A stretch of 64,000 nt of DNA, taken from Budorcas taxicolor (Eukaryota > Chordata > Mammalia > Artiodactyla > Bovidae). Made by a program: the position numbers and the translations under genes. The DNA is taken from NCBI RefSeq assembly GCF_023091745.1, contig NC_068910.1:180661170-180725169 (forward strand). The letters run 5' to 3'. Positions 47,501-59,500 of this stretch are shown piece by piece. Within the stretch, counting starts at the first letter, position 1. The number at the start of each line of letters is the position of its first letter. The notes under the pieces were generated by a model. That model did no database searches and was not told where the DNA came from. It was given only the letters and a program-made list of their open reading frames with translations.

Positions 47501-50500
47501 ATGCAAAAGTGACTGTGGAGCTTTCACTCCTGGAGAAAATGGGTTAACAACTAATTGCACTATTTCAATTAATTCAGTCCGTAGGGAATGACTGAAAGGA
47601 GCCCATTAGTTTTGACATCTAAGCGGTGGCTGATTGGAAAGAGCAATGAGAGCTGGATTGTTATGCAGGGGTTGGGGAGGCAGGGCTACAGTTGATCCTG
47701 GAGAGACCTGGCTTGAAGTGAGGGAAGAACGGTGACTGCCAGATGGAAATATGCCATCACTCAGGACTCTCTGAGCATCAAACAGACATGAGCACATTAA
47801 AGCTAAGGAGAGAGTTTTGAGAGGGAGAAGGCAGCAACATTGCAGAAAGAGCAGATCATCAACTGAGCCAGTCCCCTGAAAAGGCTGGATGGCAACAGAC
47901 CCAGCCTTTAGGTGGGTGGAGGGGTTTTCCTTAGGAGACAGGAGAGAAAAGGACTAGATGGGTACAGAGGCAAGTGAGTTCATGGGTCTAGTGGAGAGCG
48001 TAAGCAAGTTCTTACCTGATGCCTTTTCCTTCTTTGTTAAGTTGTAGGAGAGGTAACTAAGGAGGGTGCTAGGAAGGGGTCAAGGTTGGAAGTCTGAGAA
48101 AAGTGGAAAAAATCTGCAGTTGCTGTGGTGAAATATATAGAAACACACACATATATATATATATGTATGTGTATATACACTTAGTCAATATAATTAGTCA
48201 AAAAGTGAACTGCTTTAGGCCAAAAGATACCACCTTTGCGCTCCACGAGTTTGCAATCTTGTAGGTAAATATGCTCAACCCATAGAAAGACAATGAGGCA
48301 TGGATGAAAAACAGCAAAATGTTTATACTGAAAACTTAGTTCTATAGGAGGCAGAATCAGTAAGTCACTTCTGCCTTGAAAAACATACCGAAAGAAAAGG
48401 AAGGAATAATAGGGAGGGAGCAGGAAGGTAACATATATTCAGTTTGTGTTGGACATGGTGCCTGTTGCTTTCTACTTAATCCTCAATTTAGAGATGAAGA
48501 AATTGAGGCTAGAAAAGTTGGGTATCTTGGGCTAGTCATTTAGATTCTTATAGATCAGTTTTCTCACCTGCAACATAGGGATACCAATAATTGAAACAAG
48601 TAATTAAAATAATACATATAAAGTGCTTAGCAAAATAGATGACATAACATAAGCATTCAACAAACGTGATTATCGTGATTTTCATTGTCACCCAGCTAAC
48701 AGGGCTAGAAAGTAGAAAAGCAGAAACTCAAAGTCTAGTCCTTTTTCTGTAATGTATTTGTGATGGAGAAACTGCTTTGTACATATAAACAGGGTAAGTC
48801 TCATGAAGAGGGCAATAAGTAGCCCAGGTTCCCTGGCATGGGCTAGCATAGACTGGCATGGGTTTTGTCTTTTGCTGTCTTACTTCACTTAGTATGGTAA
48901 TCTCTGGTCCATCCCTGTTGTTGCAAATAACATTATTCCATTCTTTTTATGGCTACATAACATTCCATTGTATATACACCACATTAATTTTTTCCATTCA
49001 TTTGTCAATGGACATGTCTTGGCCAGTGTAAGAAGTGCTGCTATGAACACCGGGGCACATGATCTTTTTGAATTCAAGTTTACTCTGGATATATGTCCAG
49101 GAGTATGATTTGCAGAATCATATGTTAACTCTTTTGTTGTGTGTAAGGAACCTAGATAGTGTTCCACGTACTGGGTACATCATCTACAACAGTGTAGGAG
49201 GGTTCCCTTTTCTCTTCATCCTCTCCAGTCACATCAGCTTCTGCTTTGATATTTTTTTTCATCTACTTCAAGAGACTGATAGTTTCTCATACCTTCAAAT
49301 GTCTTATTTGATCCTTTTGTATGTATGTGGTCAGTAGTCAAATATAACACAGCTTCATCTGTTTACGGCTATCTTCCACTCCTGGGCTTCACAAAGTTCT
49401 AGGTGTTGTTTTTCTAGGAAATATGGATTTGTGGCCTTTTCTCTGACAGCTTTATCACAAATATTAAATTTATGTCCTTTTATTGTTCCCAAGCCTTTCT
49501 ATATGCATAACTTATTTTAATGGCAAGCACAGTGTAATTTTTATATAATACCAACAGTGCATGTAACTCAGTTGAAGAGAAAACAAAATATATAAACAGC
49601 TATGGCAGTATTGGTGTGTGTGCCAGCAGTGGTAGCTATAACAAGACTGCCAGCTGGTCAGTCACTGCTGTAAGACAACCAACTGTAAGACACATCTCAA
49701 TTTGCAAGCTAAAATGTGAAAGAAATGTGGTCTTAGAATTAGACTGCCTTTCCTCCCTTTCTCTAATCTTTCCATCCATTTGCCAGGGCTGGAGACAAAC
49801 AGACTAGACAGTTCTTTCTACTAGTGGGTGATGAGGGCTAGGATAGGGGAAGTGGAAGGTACCGGGAGAACATAAAGCTGGGAGCCCACTGAGAAGGAGT
49901 GCTCTTCCAGCTTGTTGACGAAGAAGGTAAGTAGTCAGGCAGTAATGGAAGACAGCCTATCAGACAGCCAGTGTATTGCAAGTAGAAGGACAGCGTATGC
50001 TAAGAGCGTGACAGGGTATGGCAGAGTTGAGGACTGGAAGGTGTTTCTGTGTGAATGGAATCTAGGGTGATGGAGAGAATGGAAATAATGTGATCAGATT
50101 TGCAACTGAGCTAAAATACTTGATGTCCAGGGCTGTGAGTATAATTCTATGATGAGGTTTAATTAAACCATCAGTCTGCTTTTTTTTTTTTTTTTTTTTG
50201 CTATAGCAGGGTTTGAGCCCAGGCTACTGGGAAGTAGTAAAAGGTCACAGCTGGTTGGTAAGTAGGTGGTTGATAAAAGCCTCTTTGACAGGCTTGCCAA
50301 CTACCTCCTCTGGGTAAGCTGGCACTTTACAATTTGCTGAAGAATGCTGAGGAGCCAGATATATATGACAGTGCCTGTCTCACTGAAGAGTTTGGAGTCA
50401 GTGATCAGAGAGATTTGTCTCAGGCCTTTGAGGAACTGCACAATTACAGGAAGGTGATTTGACCCTGTGCAGTCACTTTGTCAAATGAGATCTTCTAAGA

Positions 50501-53500
50501 AGTACAGTGCTTCTTTTACATGCTGTGTCTAAATGCATGATATGGAACAGGATGGAAGGGCCTAGCTGTATTTTGTATAAGGTAAAACCCGTATCTCTTA
50601 TCAAGTATTGCTGTGACCAGCCATTTAAAATAGGCTCACCAGAGTAGTATTTTTATTTTTTTTGCAGAGAAGAATGACAAATTAATATCAAAATGAGACT
50701 AATATTAAAGAGACTTTACACAAAAATCCCATGTATCTGGAAATTAAATGTCCACTTTTAAATGATAGGTGTATCTAAGATGCCATGACAAGGAAAATTA
50801 GAATAAAAATGAAAAGAGAACTTACCAGAATTTGTTGCATGCAACTGAAGCTGCTCAATTAAATACAATGTGGAATCTTGAATAAGATATGAAAACAAAT
50901 AATGGTCACTAGCATAAAATTTTGTGAAATTTGAACAAAATCTGTACTTTAAATAATACTATATCACTGGTTAATTTTCTGTTTTGTATTTTTTTTTTTA
51001 CAACATAGTATTTCTTTATATTCTCAGAGTTGGATTAAAGCCTCAAGCCTCACTCAATTTTTTTTTTTTAAATCACTAGTAAATTTTATAGACTTTTAGC
51101 AGTAATGCTACTGCTACTGATAAGTCACTTCAGTCGTGTCCGACTCTGTGCGACTCCATGGACTGCAGCCATCCAGTTCCTCCGTCCATGGGATTTCCCC
51201 GGCAAGAGTACTGGAGTGCGTTGCCATTGCCTTCTCCTGTAACCGAGTCATGATGCCCAGCCGGTCTCCCTCCCGTGCCGGGAGGTGCCCCCTCCTTCTG
51301 GGCTTGGGCAGGGGCGGACAGGAGCCGGCAACTGAGCAGGCGGGATGCAGGTTGAGGGAGCTCACTGATTTAAAACGACGGAGGCTGCCTAAGCTCCCCC
51401 TGCCCTCCCTGCTCTCAGTCTCCTCGGCCCGCTGCTCCGTGTTCTCCTTCTCTTCTTCGATCAACCGGATCTCTTTGTTGATGGCGTCCAGCTGCTCCTG
51501 CAGCATCACAGTCAGAGTCTCGGCATCGCCCTGCCCGCTGGGTGACAGCTGAGTGGCCGAGCTGAAGAGGGTGACCCTGTCGCCCTCGCCGTCAGACACG
51601 CCCTCGTCATTCTCGAACGCTTGTGCCAACGTGGCCCAAGCGTTCCAGAGTGACGAGGGCGTGTCTGACGGCGAGTGCAGTAATACTAGATGCCAAAATA
51701 CATGGAACTATATCAAAGTTTTCAGGTAAATTAGAAATCTAACACTCTATGCATACTAAATAAAATGAGCGGAAACAAAAAGCTTTTGTACATACCTATA
51801 TATAGTATATATGTCAGACCTTTCATGGGCTGCCCCATTGCTTGGGCACAGCTTTCCTCTCTCCACATTAAACCTGATCCTCCTCAACTGAGTCTACCTC
51901 AGGTGCCAAAGTCATACTGTGTCTTTCTGCACTCTTCTTAATAACCCTCTGTTCAGCCACATCCTCACCTCTTTCTTGATTGGTTCTACCGGCTTCATTA
52001 TTTCCAGCATCCATCTTGTTCTCTCCATTCCTATTGGGACCAAGCTAGACCAGGCCAAGGTACCTTGTAATTCATTCATCATTCTTTTTAGTAATGGACA
52101 GAAACTTGGGTTTTTAATGATATCCAAGAATGTATAAATGGTAACTTATCAAACAAGTTATCATTTAAAGGACACTGAAATTCTCTGAGTCTTAAAACAT
52201 TAAATGGGGAAACAGAACTAAATAAGCTAATAAAAAGTGATAAACATATCATTTTGTTTTGCCAGGTAAGGGAACTACTCAATTAATACTGAGTACCAAA
52301 TATGTACCCCAAGTGCTTTTTAGGCATGGAAAATATAGCTATGAGCATGAGAAACAAAATTCTTGTGCCTATGGATGTAATATTGTGGCAGGGTATATAG
52401 ACAATAACATTTTCAGAAATCAATCCAAAGACCAAAAAAAAAAAAAAAAGGAAACACTAAAATTTCCAAATTGTTTCAAGTTCTAGCAAAAGCTACTTAT
52501 TCAAAATGTTTAAATGTTAATTCATGAAGAAGCCACAATGGGCAATAATTGTCATTTTTTTCTAGATATCATAAAATGCAAAAAGGACAGAAGTCCCTCC
52601 AGTCCTCAGCAGTGTCCGCTTTGCATGAACCCCAGGACCTCTAAAGGCAAGCCCTTAGTTATGGTCCCAGCTGCAGCTTTCCTGTGTGCCAAACCCACCA
52701 TTGACCCCTCTCTGAAGCTGAAGAACTTGACTGTTCTGGAAGACAGTGGTTCTGTGTCGATCTCTCCCCATGAGTTCATGGCTCCCTTCGGCTCTCTGAC
52801 TTTGAATATAACAGACCAGACTGGAAATGAAGCTAACATGATCTGCAGTATCCAAAAGCCAGCAACGACCTCATCCATTGCGTTCACTGCAGAAAATGAC
52901 TACATCATGCTAAATGCTTCGTTTTCAACATTCCTGGTGTGTAACATAGATTACAGCCACATTCAGCCAGTGTGGCAGGTTCTGGCTTTGTACAGTGACT
53001 CTCCTCTGATCCTAGAAAGGAGTCACTTGTTCACTGAAACCCCACAACTCTGCTACAAATATAAACAGGTGGTACTGAAGCCTGAAGACATCTTTACCAA
53101 CATTGAGGCTGGTCTCAGAGCAGATCCCCCGTGGTTAATGCAACACCGAATTTCCTTGCAACTAAACAGAACTGCCACCACCCTCAGTACACTGCAGATC
53201 CAGTACTCCAGTGATGTCCAAGTCACTTTACCAAGGTCAGAGATAAAGCCAGAGACACACAGATGGACCATGATTTCCAAAGATAACAGTACTAAGCTGG
53301 AACGCACTGTTTTGGTCGGTGGGACCGTTGACCTAGACTGCCCTGGCCAAGGAGAGCCTCCCCCACATCTGGAGTGGCTTCTAGCTGATGGAAGTAAAGT
53401 GAGAGCCCCTTATGTGAGTGAGGACGGACGAATCCTGATAGGCAAAAGTGGAAAACTGGGACTCCAGATGGCTGATAGTTCTGACACTGGCCTATACCAC

Positions 53501-56500
53501 TGCATAAGCACTAACTACGATGATGCAGATATCCTCACATACAGGATTACCGTGGTAGAGCCCAGTGTAGAAGCCTACCGGGAAAATGGAGCTCGTCATA
53601 TAGCTTCTGTTGGTGAAACACTTGACCTTCCTTGCCATTCTACCGGTATCCCAGATGCCTCTGTTAGCTGGGTTCTCCCAGGAAACACTGTGCTTCAACA
53701 GTCCTCAAGAGATAAGCAAATTCTTAACAATGGCACATTAAGACTATTACAGGTCGCTCAAAAAGACCAGGGTCACTATCACTGTGTAGCAGCCAACCCA
53801 GCAGGGGTCGATATTTTAGTTAACCAAGTCTTAGTCAAAATAAAAGGGCAAAAGTCAGCAGAGCATCATGCAGAAACAGATGGATCAGGGTTTGATGAGC
53901 CCAGTTCCATGGGTCAGCTTCAGGGTCCACCAGCTACACATCTCCCCACGTCTCCTCCCGTGGGGGCTGAGGCTGGAACACACGTCTTGAGCCCAAGTAA
54001 GAATCCCCAACAGCGGGTATTAATATCCCAAAGGCGTGGAGAGTCAACCAGCTGGCGTTACAGGGAGCACAGGAGGCAATTCCCTCCCTCTGCCCGGAGA
54101 ATTGACCCACGGCACTGGGCAGCGCTTTTGGAGAAAGCTAAAAAGAATGTTATGCCAGAAAAGCAAGAAAATACCACAGGAAAGCCGCCTCCACCAGTCA
54201 CCCAACTCCTGGATATACCTGGTGAGGAAGCAGACTCATCAGGCATGCTCCCTCCAGATGAGCAACTTACGGTCCCAACAACTAAAGCTGCAGATGTTCT
54301 GACAAGGACAGTGACTGCAGATTCCAGAAAATCACCTGACAGCCCCGTGACAAGTAAAACTGATGGCACCCCAGTCTCCCCAATTGTGAGTCCACAGACC
54401 CTATCACCTGAAAAACCAAGAGATTTCAGACCATCTGCTACTATTAAAACTCAAGTCACGCCAAAGAATATAAACCCAACCGCATCAAGCAAAATGGAAG
54501 ACACAACCAACCCAAATTTACCTAATGTGTTTCCTCTACTAACTGAAGCAACTCTGTTTCAGGATGCTGACAACATGGAGAGTAAAAAAGAGCCCTTGCA
54601 AACTGCATCCCCAGTAACAGTGGGGGCTACTGCGATCAAAGATACCCATATCCAAACGCTGAGTAATGCTGTGGGCAAAGCTGGTATATTTTTAGGGTCA
54701 GTAAAAGCCACAAATAGTTATCAGAGATCTGTAACAGGAGTTGGTGAACCCAGGAGCCATCACTCTCCTTCTCAAAGTACTCACAAACCTAGCCCCACTA
54801 AGCTCCGTTCAGGCCCACACACTGCTGCTCCTTCTCAGTTACACATTCCTAGAAAGAGTACAATGAACAGTCCGCTGTCCAGGCACTTTGGAAGATGGCG
54901 AAAAGTTTGGAGCCGGGGGCGAATTATCAGCCCATATAGGACACCAGTTCTCCGACAGCACAGATTCAGCGTTGTAAGGCCCACACTCAGAGGCTCTTCA
55001 GAAGAAAGCACCACTGCATTTCCAGCCCCCGAGCTCAGTGCAGTGTGCCCATCCTGTTCTCCCAGAGAAAGGCTCACCACTGATGAGGCAGCATTGTCTT
55101 CTCCAAGCTTATCCCCCATCACCCTCCCCAAAACTGAAATTGCCAGCGTCACAGTAGAAGAACCTACAACTCTAGTTCACAACTCATCATTACTGCTTGA
55201 GAACAAACCGAATGCAGATGCTGAGAAGACCACCCCTATGATAAGATACTTCAGTGCTGAAAGTGCCCAAGTGACTTCAGCTACTGCAGTTACGACTCAT
55301 GCAACAAATACTAGTTACCCAAGTGGGTCTAAAGCCAGTGAAACCACCAGATACTCTGTGATTGTATCCCCACTGCCAGGTCCCACCATCAAGTCACCTG
55401 TGCCTACCACTCTAGCTATTAGCAGATTTTCAAGAAGGAAAATCCCCTGGCATCAGATCTTTGTAAATAACCACATCCAAAGAGAAAAGCTAAAGAATCA
55501 GCATAAATTTGGTTCACAAAGCAGCACAGACACAGTGCTTCCTAAAATATCTCCTGCTTTGCCCACAGATAAAGTTTCTCCCTTCCATTTCAAAACACTC
55601 TCAGCTAGTGTAATGAAAATCCCATCCATAACAGCAGCCACAACTCACCTCAGTAACACACACAGCCTTGTAAGTCTCCCAACAATGAAGGAGCTGCCCT
55701 CCCTACCCATTTACCCTACGCCTCCTAGTAGCTCCAGCAAAGAATCAAGTGCAAATTCCCTATCAATGCAAACAGACATGCTGACGACCACCCCTACTGC
55801 CCCTGCATCTATCATTATCAACAAAGCCCAGATAGACAGACCCAGGGCACGAATAGTACAAAGGAAAAAGGAGCCTCAGAAGACGATGAGGGACCCAAAT
55901 ACCTCTCCCACCCAGACTTCTGGCTTCATTACATCCACCACTGTGACATCTCCTGTTCCAACAGCAGCTGAAACTTCAACCAAGCCCAGTGTGTCTGCTT
56001 TCACTCATTCTCCTCTAGAGAACACAAAAGAAATTTCAAGCACAGTTGGTCTTCATCCAGGAGCCTTTCATCTGACAGCTGTACTTGGACAACCATCCCA
56101 GGAGGGTACTCAGGCTTTGAAGAATAGAACTGCTTCTGAAACCACTTTGTCCAGCAAACTACAGAGTACCCCTACTAGGAACACAATCAGACACTCAACC
56201 ATGCCAACCTTCCTAAGCTCCAGTGCCACTCCAATGCCAATTCCCACCTCCCCTCCCTTGAGTAATCAAAGTGAGGTTACTGACAATATGGCCATGCCCA
56301 CTTTCAGGATGATGACAAGTACAATGGTTGAGGCACATGAATCCCCAAAGCACAAAGCTACTCCACAGCAACTGGCAGTAGCATCTCCCCAAACTCACCC
56401 AAATGACAAATTTGCAGTTGGAACCATTCACTTTACCTACTCTAATCTGTTACCTTCTACTCCTATGCCAGCACTAATAACAGTTAAACCACAGGATTCT

Positions 56501-59500
56501 AAGCATACTCACTCTCCCTGGTCAGAAAACCACTTTTGGCACAAGTCACACCCAGAAATTGCTGAAAAAGGCCAAAAGCCAGTAGTAGTGAGTGTACTGC
56601 CCACTCCAGGCCTGCCAGAGGTCACCACTCATGCTTCAAACTGGGATATACAGAAGAATGCAAAGAAAAGTGGCTTTGATAAAACAGCAGTTCAAAAAAT
56701 AACAACTTCCGAATTCCTCCCCTTTGATGCTTTATCTAGGGATGTATTTGAAAGGCCCAGAATAATCGGAGGAAAAGCAGCAAGTTTTACTGTTCCAGCT
56801 AACTCAGATGCCTTTCTTCCTTGTGAGGCTGCTGGAAATCCCGTGCCCACTATCCACTGGACCAGAGTCTCGTCAGGTATTTGAAACGGTTTCTTTATAC
56901 TTAGTCTTTAGTAACAAAACAAACAAAATACTGTGTGACATTTCAGAGTTACATATTCAAAGAGTCAACATCAGCATGAAATTTCTCCAAGACACACAAA
57001 CTATTAATATCCTCATTTGATATATGCATGACTTTTTGCTCATTAGAAAGTTTTAAAACGTATGTTAAGACCATTTTTAAAAAAAATGCTTTTAAAGCAG
57101 GTCTAAAAACAAAAGTCATTGTGTTGAACCATCTGGCTTTTACATGAAAACTAGGGTGTTTTTTTTTTTTTTAATCCAGAAATAATTTTAGCAATCTGAA
57201 GACTAAGGATCTTAATTTTAAATATATTTGTTCCCAGGAGCCTAACAAAAAGATAGCCCTCCTTTTGTGACTTCCACATGAGCAATTTGTTTTCCATCTA
57301 AACTTTGATGACCTATGACTATAAATTTCTTTCTTATCAGGACTTGATTTATCTAAGAGGAAACTGAATAGCAGGTTCCAGGTGCTCTCCAATGGCACCC
57401 TGTCCATACAGAGAGTGGACATTCAGGACCGTGGACAGTACCTGTGCTCGGCATCCAATCCATTCGGCACAGACCACCTTCATGTCACCTTGTCCGTGGT
57501 TTCCTATCCCCCCCGGATCATGGAGAGACATACTAAGGAAATCACAGTCCATTCTGGAAGCACAGTCAAGTTGAAGTGCAGAGCTGATGGGAGGCCCAGC
57601 CCTACAATTTCCTGGATTCTTGCAAACCAGACGGTGATCTCTGAATCATCTGAGGGGAAGAGACAGGCCCTAGTGACATCTGACGGAACACTGGTCATCC
57701 ACAATCTCAGCATTTATGACCGAGGCTTTTATAAATGTGTGGCCAGCAACTCAGTGGGCCAGGATGCACTGCTGGTTAAAATACAAGTCATCGCGGCCCC
57801 ACCTGTTATTCTAGAGCAAAAGAGGCAAGTTATTGCAGGGACGTGGGGTGAAAGTTTGAAACTGCCCTGTACTGCAAAAGGCAATCCTCAGCCCAGTGTT
57901 CACTGGGTCCTCTCAGATGGCACTGAAGTGAAACCATTACAATTTGTCAACTCTAAGTTCTTATTTTCAAATGGAACTCTGTTTATAAGAAATGTAGCCT
58001 CTTCAGACAGGGGCACTTACGAATGCATTGCTACCAGCTCCACTGGCTCAGAGAGAAGGGTGGTAATCATCACAGTGGAAGAACAAGAGACCATCCCCAG
58101 GATAGAATCTGCATCCCAGAAATGGACTGAGGTGAATCTGGGGGACAAACTACTGCTGAACTGCTCAGCCACTGGGGAGCCAAAACCGAAAATCACCTGG
58201 AGGCTACCATCCAAGGCTGTCGTCGACCAGTGGCACAGGTAAACCATACCTTTCAGTTGAGATTATCTTCGTCTGTTTAGCTTTACAACTTCTGAAATGG
58301 AGAAAGTGGTAGAGCGAGGCTTGCAGCAATGTTAGGGAGACTCTGCTCATAAAAATAACTTGCTCTAAAGAGACCTAATCCTTTTGACATGTATATAGAT
58401 ATATGTAAAATATAGATTATGTAAAAAGAAACTTTCTTACATGCTGTATTCTAAGGGCCAATTTCTTGTTGAGTTTATATAGTTAAAAAAAGATTTTAAA
58501 AAAAACCTCTCATTTTCTTCCATACTTGTGACAGGTTTTTTAAAATAGTAACTGTGTAAATGTATTTATAATCTTTCTATCAAAAAATAAGAGGGAATTT
58601 TGTAATGCAAACAAGGTCTGGAGAGACGCACTTCATTAGTTTACTCTTTAGAGTCTCCTAGTAAAGCATTTTCAATTTTAGTGCAATCTGCACTTCCTTT
58701 ACTCGACCCTAAAAGTGCAAAGCACTTTATGAAGTTAAGGCTTCACAAAGTGAAATGTATTCAGGACCTCCATCACTCTGATGGTGTCAGACAACACATA
58801 TACACATACAGACTTTCTCTAATATGTTCTGATTCAGGCATATTAATTTTTCTCTGTTTTCTGTGGCAATTAAATCTCTTGGAAAAAATAAGAACTTACT
58901 AGATTATTGATTTTTGCTATTTGCATGACTTCATGCAATGATTTTTCATAATATGACAGAAAAGATGGGCTGAACATTTCCATTTAATGTTTATTAATAG
59001 AAACTACCCGTGCAAGTAAAATTATATGTGTAAAATTATGTGTGTAAAGTTATATGTAAAGCGTCTGCCTACAATGCGGGAGACCCGGGTTTGATTCCTG
59101 GGTCGAAGATCACCTGGAGAAGGAAACAGCAATCCAGTCTAGCACTCTTGCCTGGAAAATCCCATGGACAGAGGAGCCTGATAGGCTACAGTCCATGGGG
59201 TTGCAGAGTCAGACACGACTGATCGACTTCACTTTCACATTTTATGTGTAAAATAGATAATTTTTTTCTAGTCTCGAAGTATGAGTTGGTAATGGATATA
59301 GTTAAGGAATTTTACTTGTGATCTTTAATGCCAAGATAAATGTTAATTTTCAAGCTTTTCAAATAAGTCATCAAAATTACCTAAATTTTACACTCATCCC
59401 AAGTATAAACAGCACCAGTAGTTTCTAAGGAACTAATTCAAGCTTATTTTCAGCTGAAGGAGTCATGGTTATGAGTTTGAGCTGATGCTAATAAGAATCT

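Noticed and set aside
51136..51552. 138-codon plus-strand frame
   Set aside because: It is the antisense of the PPFIA1-like fragment and SINE. The protein match is on the minus strand.
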